64,000 bases of DNA. Source: Komagataeibacter xylinus (GTDB taxonomy: Bacteria > Pseudomonadota > Alphaproteobacteria > Acetobacterales > Acetobacteraceae). Every line of letters begins with the position of its first letter. Positions within the stretch are counted from its first letter, which is position 1. Both the position numbers and the translations under genes were made by a program. Location of the stretch: contig NZ_JARWSK010000004.1 in the NCBI RefSeq assembly GCF_031081985.1, positions 124,001 through 188,000 on the forward strand, written 5' to 3'. Positions 45,255 through 54,880 of this stretch are shown here, piece by piece. The notes under the pieces were generated by a model that did not search any database, was not told the origin of the DNA, and was given only the letters and a program-made list of their open reading frames with translations.

Positions 45255-45578
45255 ATGAAAAATCTTGCCGGCCTGATGAAACAGGCCACCCAGATGCAGG
45301 CCCGCATGGAAGAAATGCAGGCCAAGCTTGAAGATATGGTCATTGAAGGCAGCGCGGGCGCGGGCATGGTCACGCTGACCATGAACGGCAAGGGCGACAT
45401 GAAGTCGATCACCATCGACCCCAAGCTGGCCGATCCCGCCGAGATGGAAATGCTGCAGGACCTGATCCTTGCCGCCAGCGCCGATGCGCGCAAGAAGCTC
45501 GACGCCACCGCCAGCGAGGAAATGAAGAAGGTCACCGGCGGCCTGAACCTGCCGGGCGGGATGAAATTCCCGTTCTGA
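45255..45578 (+). CDS. ybaB: YbaB/EbfC nucleoid-associated protein
   Basis: 107-residue DNA-binding dimer, normally encoded between dnaX and recR, as here. The family core is [27 protein letters not shown] with coiled-coil helices, then [29 protein letters not shown] precedes the ATG. A role in nucleoid organisation or recombination is assumed from relatives. Confidence 0.96.
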   Translation: MKNLAGLMKQATQMQARMEEMQAKLEDMVIEGSAGAGMVTLTMNGKGDMKSITIDPKLADPAEMEMLQDLILAASADARKKLDATASEEMKKVTGGLNLPGGMKFPF

Positions 45579-45600
45579 GCCAGGGCACAGGAGGGCATGC

Positions 45601-46197
45601 ATGAGCGGGCGGGGTGAGATCGACCGGCTGGTGACCCTGCTGGGCCGCCTGCCGGGGCTCGGGCCCCGTTCGGCCCGCCGGGCGGCGCTGGCCCTGCTGC
45701 GCCAGCCCCATGCCCGCATGCTGCCGCTTGCGCAGGCCATGGAGCAGGCGGCGCGCGCCGTGCGCACCTGCTCGAGTTGCGGCAATCTCGACACGACCGA
45801 CCCCTGCGCCATCTGCGCCGACCCTACCCGCGATACGGGGCTGGTGTGCGTGGTGGAGAACGTGGGCGACCTGTGGGCGCTCGAGCGCGCGGGCGTACAT
45901 CGTGGCGTCTATCAGGTGCTGGGCGGCACGCTGTCCGCTCTGTCGGGCATCGGGCCGGATGATCTCAACGTGCAGCCGTTGCTTGACCGCATTGCCGGGG
46001 GCAGCGTGCGCGAAGTCATTCTGGCACTGGGGGCTACGGTGGAAGGGGCCACCACCATGCACTGGCTGCATGAGCGGCTGGCCCGGTTCGACATCAAGAT
46101 CAGCCGCGTGGGGCAGGGCGTGCCGGTAGGTGGCGCGCTTGACGTTCTTGATGATGGCACGCTGGCCGCCGCCATCATGGCACGCAGGCCCGCATGA
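45601..46197 (+). CDS. recR: recombination protein RecR
   Basis: RecFOR-pathway DNA-binding protein, 198 residues. HhH segment RLPGLGPRSARRAALALL, the Cys4 zinc finger (CSSCGNLDTTDPCAIC) and the Toprim domain (VCVVENVGDLWALER, EVILALGATVEG) are all intact. The stop overlaps the next start by 4 bp (ATGA). Confidence 0.97.
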   Translation: MSGRGEIDRLVTLLGRLPGLGPRSARRAALALLRQPHARMLPLAQAMEQAARAVRTCSSCGNLDTTDPCAICADPTRDTGLVCVVENVGDLWALERAGVHRGVYQVLGGTLSALSGIGPDDLNVQPLLDRIAGGSVREVILALGATVEGATTMHWLHERLARFDIKISRVGQGVPVGGALDVLDDGTLAAAIMARRPA

Positions 46198-46973
46198 GCA
46201 GGGTCTGGCCCGTGCCTGACGCCATGCCGCGCGTAGCCCTTGTTACCGGCGGGGCGGCCCGTCTTGGCCGCGCCATTGCGCTGGAACTCGCCCGCGCGGG
46301 CTTCGATATCGCGCTGCATTACAACAGTTCCGCCACGGCTGCGGAACAGACTGCGTCTGAAATCCGCGCATCAGGCCGCAGGGTCGTGCTGTTGCCCGCC
46401 GATCTGGCGCGGGAGGCAATGGTCACGCCGCTCGTGGCCGAGGCGACCCGCCAGCTTGGCCCGGTGGGCGTGCTGGTCAACAACGCCAGCGTGTTCATGC
46501 GTGATGAATGGAATGACGCGACACGGGCAGGGTGGGATACCCATATGGAACCCAACACCCGCGCGCCCTTCGTGTTGATGCAGGAATTCGCCCGCCTGCT
46601 GCCCGAGGGCGCTCAGGGCATGGTGCTGAACATGCTTGATGAGCGCGTGTGGTCGCTCACGCCCCATTTTGTCAGCTATACCGTGTCCAAGGCGGCGTTA
46701 TGGACCCTGACGCAGACCATGGCGCTCGCACTTGCCCCACGGCAGATTCGCGTCAACGCCATCGGTCCCGGCCCCGTGCTGCCTACGCCAAGGCAGACAC
46801 CGGAGCAGTTTGCCCGCCAGTGCGCCTCCGTGCCGCTAGGGCAGGTGGCAACGCCTGATGAAATCGCGCGCGCGGCCCTGTCGTTGATCTGCCTGCCATC
46901 GGTCACCGGGCAGATGCTTGCCCTTGATGGCGGCCAGCACATGCAGTGGTCGCCCGCTCCCCCCGTGCGCTGA
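46194..46973 (+). CDS. SDR family oxidoreductase, FolM/pteridine reductase-like
   Basis: 259-residue SDR. TGGAARLGRAIALELARAG is the NADP-binding motif, NNASVFMRDEW follows, and LNMLDERVWSLTPHFVSYTVSKAALWTLT carries an Asp-x-x-x-x-x and YxxxK site of the pteridine reductase/FolM group. Located between recR (4-bp overlap) and folB, the order common in Alphaproteobacteria, it probably reduces dihydromonapterin or dihydrofolate. The specific substrate is an inference from context. Confidence 0.88.
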   Translation: MSRVWPVPDAMPRVALVTGGAARLGRAIALELARAGFDIALHYNSSATAAEQTASEIRASGRRVVLLPADLAREAMVTPLVAEATRQLGPVGVLVNNASVFMRDEWNDATRAGWDTHMEPNTRAPFVLMQEFARLLPEGAQGMVLNMLDERVWSLTPHFVSYTVSKAALWTLTQTMALALAPRQIRVNAIGPGPVLPTPRQTPEQFARQCASVPLGQVATPDEIARAALSLICLPSVTGQMLALDGGQHMQWSPAPPVR

Positions 46974-46999
46974 CCCTTTCCCGACTGACAGGAAGAATC

Positions 47000-47398
47000 A
47001 TGTCCGTATTCCCGCCGTGGAACGAGCCTGAAAACCTGCGCTGCCTGTTCGTGCGCAACATGGTGCTTGATGCCCATATCGGCGTGTTCGAACACGAGCA
47101 GGGCGTGACCCAGCGCATTCGCGTCAATGTGATGTTTGGCGTGCCCGACAGCGCCACGCTTGCGGTGGGGGCGGATGACCTGGCCCGCACGGTATCATAT
47201 GAACGTGTGGTGCTGCTGGTGCGCGAACTGGTGGCGCAGGGGCATGTTGCCCTGGTGGAAACGCTGGCCGAGCGAATCGCAGCCGGTGTGCTGGCGGAAA
47301 AGCACGTGCGCATCACGCGCGTCAGCATCGAAAAGCTTGATATTTTCGATGATGCCGAATCGGTTGGCGTCGAGATCGAGCGCCGCAACCCCGCCTGA
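47000..47398 (+). CDS. folB: dihydroneopterin aldolase
   Basis: 132-residue folate pathway enzyme converting dihydroneopterin to hydroxymethyl-dihydropterin. LFVRNMVLDAHIGVFEHEQGVTQRIRVNVM is the N-terminal signature, then YERVVLLVRELVAQGHVALVETLAERIA, with the Glu and the late Lys in SIEKLDIF. ATG 47000 is decided by GGAAGAATC upstream. It follows the pteridine reductase-like gene on the same strand. Confidence 0.94.
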   Translation: MSVFPPWNEPENLRCLFVRNMVLDAHIGVFEHEQGVTQRIRVNVMFGVPDSATLAVGADDLARTVSYERVVLLVRELVAQGHVALVETLAERIAAGVLAEKHVRITRVSIEKLDIFDDAESVGVEIERRNPA

Positions 47399-47401
47399 TG
47401 C

Positions 47402-47432
47402 AAAAACGGCCCGGAGCGCGTGCCCCGGGCCG
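47402..47432 (-). terminator. terminator of the TIGR02300 gene
   Basis: On the - strand, 8 bp after the stop at 47440: CGGCCCGG (47407-47414) pairs with CCGGGCCG (47425-47432) and a run of five U (47402-47406) follows. It also lies just after folB on the opposite strand. Confidence 0.85.
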
Positions 47433-47439
47433 CATGGCC

Positions 47440-47778
47440 TCAGTTGTCGTGGTCGTCCTTGTCGGTTTTCACGTCGATGTCAGCACTGCTGATGTCGTCG
47501 TCATCATCGTCGTCAAGGCCCGCGTCGTCAGGCAGCACGGCGTCTGCATCCTCATCCGCATCGGCGTCGAGATCGACATCCACGTCGTTATCGACCGCGT
47601 TCTCGCCCGTCTTGGGCTTGGATTCGGGGGCAGCGTCCACCGGGCGGCGCACGCGGGGCAGTTCCACGGGCTGTTCAGCGCCGCATTTGGGGCAGACGGC
47701 CGGATTCTTGTTCAGATCGTAGAAACGGGCGCTGCAGGAGACACAGACACGTTTGGTGCCGAGGTTGGACTGAGCCAT
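47440..47778 (-). CDS. TIGR02300 family protein with acidic C-terminal tail
   Basis: 112 residues. The conserved N-terminus has GTKRVCVSCSARFYDLNKNPAVCPKCG, four Cys forming a probable zinc ribbon, followed by VELPRVRRP. The second half is highly acidic, with runs of Asp (DADADEDADAV, DDDDDDD). Common in Alphaproteobacteria upstream of aroA, in the divergent position as here. Function unknown; a zinc ribbon with an acidic tail suggests a nucleic-acid- or protein-associated factor, not an enzyme. Confidence 0.9.
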   Translation of the reverse strand: MAQSNLGTKRVCVSCSARFYDLNKNPAVCPKCGAEQPVELPRVRRPVDAAPESKPKTGENAVDNDVDVDLDADADEDADAVLPDDAGLDDDDDDDISSADIDVKTDKDDHDN

Positions 47779-47958
47779 CTTGAACCTGTCGATCCTGTTT
47801 TTAATGATGAATGGAGCCACCGTATCCGGAAGTGGCAAAAGGCGCAGCCCCATGCCAGTTTGCGCGGCTGATGTCAAACATTCCCCCCACAGCCCGGCAC
47901 CCCGATCATGCCGATCTGTGATTGACTTTGTCACCCGGAATACGGAATGGGATGCGTT

Positions 47959-49311
47959 ATGAAAACCGATCATGCCCCTTCTTCCGTTCGCGCGCTGACG
48001 GTTCATCCCCCGCGCGCGCCCCTGTCCGGTTCGGTCCATGTGCCGGGTGACAAGTCGATCAGCCACCGTTCGCTGATGTTTGCAGCGCTTGCGCGCGGCA
48101 CGACCCACATCACAGGCCTGCTGGAAGGCGAGGACGTGCTGCGCACCGCCGATGCCATGCGTGCCCTTGGCGCGGACATCACCCGCGAGGGGGCAGGCCA
48201 GTGGCGCGTGCAGGGCTGCGGGCTCGACGGGCTGCGTGAACCCGCCGATGTGCTGGACATGGGCAATTCCGGCACGGCGGCGCGCCTGCTGTCGGGCATT
48301 CTGGCCAGCCACGGCTTCACCTCGGTCATGACGGGCGATGCCAGCCTGCGTGGCCGCCCGATGAAGCGCGTGACCGACCCGCTTGCCGCCACCGGCGCTA
48401 CCTTCCTCTCGCGCCAGGGCGGGCGGCTGCCGCTGGCCATCGCGGGCAACGCCAACCCGCCGCCGCTCGCCTACCGGCTGCCGGTGGCCTCGGCGCAGGT
48501 CAAGTCCGCCGTGCTGCTCGCCGGGCTGAACGCTGTGGGCGAGACCCGGGTGGAAGAACCCGTGGCCACCCGCGACCATACCGAGAACATGCTGCGCCAC
48601 TTCGGCGCGCAGGTGCGGGTTGAACCCATGGGCGCGGGCGGGCGCGTGATTACGCTGCAGGGCCGCCCCGACCTTGTGGCGCGTGACATCGTGGTGCCCG
48701 GTGATCCGTCTTCTGCGGCCTTCGTGCTAGTGGCAGCGCTGCTGGTGCCGGGCTCGAAGGTAACCGTGCAGGGCGTGGGGCTGAACCCGCTGCGCACCGG
48801 GCTGTTTACCTCGCTGCGTGAAATGGGGGCCGACCTTGCCATCAGCAACGAGCGCGTGGAAGGCGGCGAGCCGGTGGGTGACCTGACCGCCACCGCAGGC
48901 GCGCTGCATGGCGTGGACGTGCCCGCCACCCGCGCACCGTCGATGATTGATGAATATCCGGTGCTGGCCGTGGCCGCCGCCCATGCCACGGGCCAGTCGC
49001 GCTTTCGCGGGCTGGAGGAACTGCGCGTGAAGGAAAGCGACCGCCTTGCCGCCACCGTGGCGCTGCTTGAAGCCAATGGCATCAAGGTGGACGTGGTGGG
49101 CGATGACATGATCGTGCATGGCACGGGTGGCGCCATTCCCGGTGGCGGGCTGGTCGAGACCCGCATGGACCACCGCCTGGCCATGAGCGCCATCGTGATG
49201 GGCCTTGCGGCACAAAAGCCGGTCAGCGTCGATGACACCGCCTTCATCGACACGAGCTTCCCCGGCTTCGTGGGGCTGATGAACAGCATCGGCGCGGGGC
49301 TTGTGGCATGA
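47959..49311 (+). CDS. aroA: 3-phosphoshikimate 1-carboxyvinyltransferase (EPSP synthase)
   Basis: Shikimate-pathway enzyme, about 450 residues from ATG 47959. Signatures: [71 protein letters not shown] and [11 protein letters not shown]. The overall pattern is that of class II enzymes, but the loop reads GNSGT where the well-known class II enzyme CP4 has an Ala in place of the Gly. First gene of aroA-cmk-rpsA, with a 4-bp overlap with cmk. Confidence 0.96.
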   Translation: MKTDHAPSSVRALTVHPPRAPLSGSVHVPGDKSISHRSLMFAALARGTTHITGLLEGEDVLRTADAMRALGADITREGAGQWRVQGCGLDGLREPADVLDMGNSGTAARLLSGILASHGFTSVMTGDASLRGRPMKRVTDPLAATGATFLSRQGGRLPLAIAGNANPPPLAYRLPVASAQVKSAVLLAGLNAVGETRVEEPVATRDHTENMLRHFGAQVRVEPMGAGGRVITLQGRPDLVARDIVVPGDPSSAAFVLVAALLVPGSKVTVQGVGLNPLRTGLFTSLREMGADLAISNERVEGGEPVGDLTATAGALHGVDVPATRAPSMIDEYPVLAVAAAHATGQSRFRGLEELRVKESDRLAATVALLEANGIKVDVVGDDMIVHGTGGAIPGGGLVETRMDHRLAMSAIVMGLAAQKPVSVDDTAFIDTSFPGFVGLMNSIGAGLVA

Positions 49312-49949
49312 CGCAGCGTCTGGTCATAGCGGTTGACGGCCCGGCCGCGGCGGGCAAGGGCACGCTGGCCCGCAGCCTGGCCGAGGCGCTGGGCCTGCCC
49401 TATCTCGATACCGGCCTGCTCTACCGCGCCACCGGGCGGCGCATGCTCGACGCGGGTCATGACCCCGCCACCGCCCCGGCGGAGGAATTTGCTGCGGGTG
49501 TTGGCATGGAAGACCTGCGCCGCACCGACCTGCGCGTGCCCGAGGTGGACCGCGCCGCAAGCCTTGTGGCCGCCCAGCCCGCCGTGCGCCGGGTGCTCGT
49601 TGACGTGCAGCGCCGCTTTGCCGGTGCCCATGGCGCGGTGCTCGACGGGCGCGATATCGGCACGGTCATCTTCCCCGATGCCCAGGTCAAGCTCTACATC
49701 ACCGCATCGGCCCGCACGCGCGCCGAGCGGCGGTGGGAGCAGATGGCCGCCGACCCCGACGCCCCTGATCGCGCGGCCCGGATTGCGCAGGTGGAGCGCG
49801 AGATCGCGGCGCGTGACGCGGCCGATTCCGCCCGCGCCACCGCGCCCCTGCGCCCGGCGGATGACGCCGTGCATATCGAGACCGACCACCTCGATGCGGC
49901 AGCCGTGCTGGCCGAGGCCCTGCGGATCGTGGCGCTGAAGACGCGCTAG
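49308..49949 (+). CDS. cmk: cytidylate kinase
   Basis: 213-residue P-loop kinase phosphorylating CMP and dCMP. The P-loop [18 protein letters not shown] and [12 protein letters not shown] near the N-terminus, [22 protein letters not shown] in the middle and [19 protein letters not shown] near the end are all typical. Starts within the aroA stop (ATGA). Confidence 0.96.
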   Translation: MTQRLVIAVDGPAAAGKGTLARSLAEALGLPYLDTGLLYRATGRRMLDAGHDPATAPAEEFAAGVGMEDLRRTDLRVPEVDRAASLVAAQPAVRRVLVDVQRRFAGAHGAVLDGRDIGTVIFPDAQVKLYITASARTRAERRWEQMAADPDAPDRAARIAQVEREIAARDAADSARATAPLRPADDAVHIETDHLDAAAVLAEALRIVALKTR

Positions 49950-50223
49950 CGCGCTTTTGTGCGCGAACCATGCGCCCCCGGCACGGTTTTTATTGACATA
50001 CGCCGCCCGTAGGGTGTCTGTGCTCAACGGTATATGCCCCGCGCGCCTGCGCCGGGGCATGGTCTTTCACATCTGGCCCGCAGGCGTGCCGCGACCGTGT
50101 CGTGGCGCGGAGCCCGGGCAAGTCGTTCCCATGTTACCGCGCAAGCGGGCAGGCGGGGGCGCAGGATTGTCCACATCCGCCGCCGCGCGGTCATGGTGTG
50201 GTTACAGGATTTACGAGTAACTC

Positions 50224-51921
50224 ATGGCTTCAGCCACAACACAGCCCGTCGAGAACTTTGCCGATCTCCTCGAGGAAACCCTCGGTCGCGATTCCGCGTT
50301 TGACGGTTCCGTCGTCACCGGTCGCGTCGTTCGCCTGACGGATGAATACGCCATCGTCGATGTCGGCCTGAAAAGCGAAGGGCGCGTCTCCCTCAAGGAA
50401 TTCGGCCCGCCGGGCGTTACCCCCGATGTCAAGCCGGGTGATGTCATCGAACTGTTCGTTGAGCGGTACGAAGATCGTGACGGGTCCATCGTCCTCTCAC
50501 GCGAGAAGGCCCGCCGCGAGGAAGCCTGGTCGAACCTTGAAAAGGCGTTCGAAGGCAACCAGCGCGTCAACGGCACCATCTATGGCCGCGTCAAGGGTGG
50601 CTTCACGGTCGACCTCGGCGGTGCGATGGCGTTCCTGCCCGGCTCGCAGGTCGATATCCGCCCCGTGCGCGATGTGACCCCGCTGATGGGCGTACCCCAG
50701 CCGTTCCAGATCCTGAAGATGGACCGCGCGCGCGGCAACATCGTCGTTTCGCGTCGCGCCGTGCTCGAAGAGACGCGTGCGGAACAGCGCAGCGAGCTGA
50801 TCCAGGGCCTGAAGGAAGGCATGATCCTCGATGGCGTGGTCAAGAACATCACCGATTACGGTGCGTTCGTTGACCTTGGCGGCGTCGATGGCCTGCTGCA
50901 TGTGACCGATATCGCATGGAAGCGCATCAACCACCCGTCCGAGGCGCTGCAGATCGGCCAGCCGGTCCGCGTGCAGGTCATCCGCTTCAACCCCGACACG
51001 CAGCGCATCTCGCTGGGCATGAAGCAGCTTGAGGCTGACCCGTGGGAGAACGTGGCGATCAAGTACCCGCCGGGTGCCCGCTACACCGGTCGCGTCACGA
51101 ATATCACCGACTACGGTGCGTTCGTCGAGCTCGAGCCGGGCGTCGAAGGCCTGGTGCACGTGTCCGAGATGTCCTGGACGAAGAAGAACGTCCATCCGGG
51201 CAAGATCGTCGCCACTTCGCAGGAAGTCGATGTGATGGTTCTGGATGTGGACAGCGCGAAGCGCCGCATCTCGCTGGGCCTGAAGCAGGTGCAGCGCAAC
51301 CCGTGGGAGCAGTTCGCCGAGGAACACAAGGTTGGTTCCGTGGTGGAAGGCGAGATCCGCAACATCACCGAGTTCGGCCTGTTCATCGGCCTCTCCGCCG
51401 ACATCGATGGCATGGTTCACATGTCCGACCTGTCGTGGGACGAGCCGGGCGAAGTCGCCATGAGCCACTACGAGAAGGGCCAGGTCGTAAAGGCCAAGGT
51501 TCTGGACGTGGACGTGGAGAAAGAGCGCATCTCGCTGGGCATCAAGCAGCTGCATGAAGACCCCGCAGCCGACACGCTGAGCAAGGTGCAGAAGGGTGCA
51601 GTCGTGACCTGCATCGTGACCGCGGTGCAGGCGAACGGCATCGAGGTGAAGGTTGACGACGTTCTGACCGGCTTCATCCGCCGTGCGGAACTGGCCCGTG
51701 ACAAGGCCGACCAGCGCCCCGAGCGCTTCGCCGTTGGCGAGCGTGTCGATGCGAAGGTCGTGTCGGTTGACCGCGCTGCCCGCAAGCTGGCCCTGACCAT
51801 CCGCGGCCGTGAGGTCGAGGAAGACAAGCAGGCGATCACCGATTACGGTTCTTCCGATAGCGGTGCGTCGCTGGGTGACATTCTGGGTGCCGCGATCCGT
51901 CGCCGTAACGCCGAGAGCTGA
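50224..51921 (+). CDS. rpsA: 30S ribosomal protein S1
   Basis: 565-residue ribosomal protein that binds mRNA and aids initiation. Six S1 (OB-fold) repeats are visible, each with a G-x-V/I-x-x-I-x-D/E-Y/F-G-AFV/LFI-type strand (for example VKNITDYGAFVDLGGVDGLLH, VTNITDYGAFVELEPGVEG and IRNITEFGLFIGLSADIDG). The 274 bp upstream contain a -35-like TTGACA at 49993-49998 and may carry a promoter or leader; I cannot place the -10 with confidence. A strong terminator follows. Confidence 0.97.
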   Translation: MASATTQPVENFADLLEETLGRDSAFDGSVVTGRVVRLTDEYAIVDVGLKSEGRVSLKEFGPPGVTPDVKPGDVIELFVERYEDRDGSIVLSREKARREEAWSNLEKAFEGNQRVNGTIYGRVKGGFTVDLGGAMAFLPGSQVDIRPVRDVTPLMGVPQPFQILKMDRARGNIVVSRRAVLEETRAEQRSELIQGLKEGMILDGVVKNITDYGAFVDLGGVDGLLHVTDIAWKRINHPSEALQIGQPVRVQVIRFNPDTQRISLGMKQLEADPWENVAIKYPPGARYTGRVTNITDYGAFVELEPGVEGLVHVSEMSWTKKNVHPGKIVATSQEVDVMVLDVDSAKRRISLGLKQVQRNPWEQFAEEHKVGSVVEGEIRNITEFGLFIGLSADIDGMVHMSDLSWDEPGEVAMSHYEKGQVVKAKVLDVDVEKERISLGIKQLHEDPAADTLSKVQKGAVVTCIVTAVQANGIEVKVDDVLTGFIRRAELARDKADQRPERFAVGERVDAKVVSVDRAARKLALTIRGREVEEDKQAITDYGSSDSGASLGDILGAAIRRRNAES

Positions 51922-51971
51922 TCCGAGCCACTGGCTCCGGCCCGCGCTGGCGTGGGCTGGAGTCGGGCATG

Positions 51972-52007
51972 AAAAAGGGCGGTGCAGGAATGCACCGCCC
52001 TTTTTTT
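51972..52007 (+). terminator. Rho-independent terminator of rpsA
   Basis: AAAAAGGGCGGTGCA (51972-51986), GGAA loop, TGCACCGCCC (51991-52000) followed by seven T residues. It lies 50 bp after the rpsA stop, 16 bp before repeat copy D. Confidence 0.93.
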
Positions 52008-52023
52008 ATGCTGGATGGGGAAT

Positions 52024-52103
52024 AAAAGTTTTTGGTGAAGCTTTTTTCAAAAAGCTTCAGAGAACGCCGCCTTTTTGAAAAAAGGCGGCACCCAAAAACT
52101 TTT
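52024..52103 (+). repeat. repeat family copy D, best preserved
   Basis: 80 bp with three nested pairings: outer arms AAAGTTTTTGG (52024-52034) with CCAAAAACTTT (52092-52102), a first hairpin GAAGC-T6-CA5-GCTTC (52037-52058) and a second GCCGCC-T5-GA6-GGCGGC (52066-52089). Together they can fold as a three-way junction. It lies between the rpsA terminator and the convergent M16 peptidase gene. Confidence 0.9.
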
Positions 52104-52114
52104 ATCTGCCTTTA

Positions 52115-54805
52115 TTATCGTGTTGCAGGCGGCCCCTTGATGATTTCGGCAAGGTCATCGGGGCGGATCCATTTGCGGAAGGCATCGCGGATCGCGTCCG
52201 CACTCAGGGTATAATAGGCTTGGGCTGCGATATCATTCTGGTTGAGCGGCAGGCCAAGATCACTGAAATGCAGGTATCCCGCTGCAATGGTGTCGAGGCT
52301 GGCCGATTGCAGCGCAAGGCCACGCAGCATGCCTGCCCGCGCCATGGCCAGTTCATCCGCGCTGACGGGCTGGGTCTGCATGGCGATGATGTCCTGTATC
52401 GCAGCAGCGCGCGCGGCGTCCACCTTCTGCGGGTCAGCGCCAAACGAGATGCTGTAGGCGGCGCGCTGGCGCTTCCATGTCAGGTGGCTGCGCACGGTAT
52501 AGACATAGCCGGTGCGCACCCGCAGGTCGCGATACAGCCGCGAGGAAAAGCCCGAGCCAAGGATTTCGTTGCCCAGGTTGAGCGCGAAATGCTCCGGGTT
52601 GGTGGCCGTCAGCCCCAGGCTCTCGGGCAGGGAAACCGTGGCCTGCGCACTGGACGGGTCGGGCACGCGGGTCACGCTGGCCCGGCTGTCGGGGCGCGGC
52701 GGCAGGTCGACTGCGGGGGTCGGGCCTGTGGCCTGCCAGGCGCCAAAGGTGCGGACAATGGCCTTGTAGGCGGCATCGGGCGTGATATCGCCGGTAATGA
52801 CAATGGTGGTCAGGTCAGGCCGATAGGCGGCGGCGTAAAAGGCGCGGCAGTCCGACAGGCTCAGTTTCATGATGCCTGCAGGCTCGGCCTGCCGCAGCGA
52901 CGGATCACCCTTGGGCGAGACGGCGGCCTGCAGCGCGCGGCCAAACAGGTAGTCTGGCGAATGCAGCAGACCGGACAGCGAGGCCGCCGCATTGGCCTGC
53001 ACCACCCTGAAGGCGGCCTCGGGCAGGGCGGGGTGCAGTTCATTTTCCGCCAGCAGGTCAAGCCCGCGCTCAAAATCGGGTGTCAGCACGCTCAGGCTGA
53101 AATCGGAACCGGCACTTGCGGTGGCGGCAATATCATCCAGCGCCTTTTGCAGCCCGATCCGGTCATGCGTGGTGCTGCCGTAGCGGAACATCTCATCGGT
53201 TATGTCGGCAATGCCTTCCTTGCCCTTTGGTTCCTGCATGTCCTCATTCTGGCGGATGGTGCCGTACAGGCTGACCGTGTGGCTGACCGTGGCCGGGCGC
53301 ACGATCAGGCGCAGCCCGTTGGGGAGCGTGAAGGCGGCAGGCTGGGCGGAGGGCGTGGGCGCGTTCACGCCCATCAGGCTGTCATTGGCCCATTGCGGCA
53401 GGCTGACGGGGTGATCGGGGGTGGAAGCAAAGGATTCCGAGCCACCAAAGCCCTTGCCCTCAACCGGGTGGCCGCCATCACGCGGGGTGAGGATGGCGGT
53501 GATGGCCTGCTGCGGGTCGAGCACCTGCCGGGCCAGGCGGTTGACATCCTCCGGGGTTACGGCGGCAAAGGCGGTGGCTTCATCATCGGGGGATTGCAGG
53601 CCCATGATGGCCTGTGCCTCCGACCAGCTTTCCGCAAGCCCTGCAATGCTGTTGGCGGCAAAACCGAGCTGGGCCAGTTCCTTGCGTTTCGCGGCCTCGA
53701 CCAGATCGGCGGGCACGCCGTTTTCACGCAGGGTTTTCAAAATATCCTGCATGCTGGCCTGCAGGGGGGTAGCCTCCCCGCCCTTGGGGAAGGCGGCAAT
53801 GGCAATGCCGATGCCCGCATCCGCCTTGGTCACGAAATCAAAGCTCGACAGCAGCGCGCGGCCCTGCGGCACGAGTTCATACAGCGCCCCGCGCTGGCTG
53901 CACAGCACATCGGCCAGAATGCGGGCGGCGGCATAATCATGGCTGTTCTGGCCGGGCATGCGGCTGGCAATGGCCACCAGCCCCACCGGGTAATCGGTGG
54001 GGAAATGCAGCGTCTGGGCATGGACCGGGCCGGGGTGGACCTGCGGGCGCGCGGGCAGCGCGCGGGCGGGAATGGGGCCAAAGGCCGCGCGCACCTGCGC
54101 CATGGTGCGGGCGGGGTCAACATCACCGGCAATGACCAGAATGGCGTTGTTGGGCGCATACCAGTCGCGGTAGAACCGGCGCAGCAGGGCGGTGTCGGTT
54201 TTGTCAAACGATGGCCTGCTGCCCAGCGCGTCATGCGCGTAAGGCGTGTTTGCAAACAGGATGGATTGCAGCCGGGCCAGGTACACATAGCCGGGGCTGG
54301 ACAGGTCGCGCGAGACTTCCTGCTCGATCGCGCCGCGCTCATGCGCCCAGTCATCGGCGGCCAAGGTCAGGCCCTTCATGCGCAGGGCTTCGATATGCAG
54401 CAGCACGTCGAGGTTTTCCGCCGGGGCGGTGTAGAAGAACTGCGTCACGTTTTCTGTCGTGTCGGCATTGTAGTTGCCGCCCAGCCTTGCTCCGATGGCG
54501 GCAAGCTGGTCACGGTCCAGCCCCTCGCTGCCACGGAACATCATGTGCTCAAGCGCATGCGCCGTGCCGGGAAAGCCCGCCGGCGCCGCAGCCGAACCGG
54601 CCAGGTAGTTGATCTCGGTGCTGACCACCGGAGCCAGCCGGTCAGGCACGATCACCACCCGCAGCCCGTTGGGCAGGGTGGCCTGTAGCGGCATGTCTGG
54701 CTGGGGCGCGGGCGTTGCGGCCCCGGCCTGCGGGAGCGTGGCAAGCGTGCTACCGCATAACAGGAGGGAGAGGCATAATGTCTTGGAAAACAGGCGTGCT
54801 ATCAT
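52115..54805 (-). CDS. M16 family zinc metallopeptidase (two-domain, exported)
   Basis: 896 residues with a signal peptide (LFSKTLCLSLLLCGSTLATLPQA). The N-terminal domain has the inverted zinc motif H-x-x-E-H in AHALEHMMFRGSEG and a downstream Glu in ERGAIEQEV. The second, inactive M16 domain begins about residue 490 (FTLPNGLRLIVRP). The two-domain form is like PqqL/pitrilysin-type proteases and acts in the periplasm on peptides. Divergent by 75 bp from the beta-lactamase-fold gene. The substrate is unknown. Confidence 0.93.
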   Translation of the reverse strand: MIARLFSKTLCLSLLLCGSTLATLPQAGAATPAPQPDMPLQATLPNGLRVVIVPDRLAPVVSTEINYLAGSAAAPAGFPGTAHALEHMMFRGSEGLDRDQLAAIGARLGGNYNADTTENVTQFFYTAPAENLDVLLHIEALRMKGLTLAADDWAHERGAIEQEVSRDLSSPGYVYLARLQSILFANTPYAHDALGSRPSFDKTDTALLRRFYRDWYAPNNAILVIAGDVDPARTMAQVRAAFGPIPARALPARPQVHPGPVHAQTLHFPTDYPVGLVAIASRMPGQNSHDYAAARILADVLCSQRGALYELVPQGRALLSSFDFVTKADAGIGIAIAAFPKGGEATPLQASMQDILKTLRENGVPADLVEAAKRKELAQLGFAANSIAGLAESWSEAQAIMGLQSPDDEATAFAAVTPEDVNRLARQVLDPQQAITAILTPRDGGHPVEGKGFGGSESFASTPDHPVSLPQWANDSLMGVNAPTPSAQPAAFTLPNGLRLIVRPATVSHTVSLYGTIRQNEDMQEPKGKEGIADITDEMFRYGSTTHDRIGLQKALDDIAATASAGSDFSLSVLTPDFERGLDLLAENELHPALPEAAFRVVQANAAASLSGLLHSPDYLFGRALQAAVSPKGDPSLRQAEPAGIMKLSLSDCRAFYAAAYRPDLTTIVITGDITPDAAYKAIVRTFGAWQATGPTPAVDLPPRPDSRASVTRVPDPSSAQATVSLPESLGLTATNPEHFALNLGNEILGSGFSSRLYRDLRVRTGYVYTVRSHLTWKRQRAAYSISFGADPQKVDAARAAAIQDIIAMQTQPVSADELAMARAGMLRGLALQSASLDTIAAGYLHFSDLGLPLNQNDIAAQAYYTLSADAIRDAFRKWIRPDDLAEIIKGPPATR

Positions 54806-54880
54806 GCCACAAGGTTACGCCGCTTTGCGGGCGGGGGCCAGTTCGCGTGTTGCGCTGCCAGTCATGAAGGAGGCACGGTC

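Noticed and set aside
43239-45812. 857-codon frame antisense to dnaX and ybaB
   Set aside because: Same GC-driven artefact, spanning several real genes on the other strand.
52220-54688. 822-codon frame antisense to the M16 peptidase
   Set aside because: Shadow frame of a well-supported gene.
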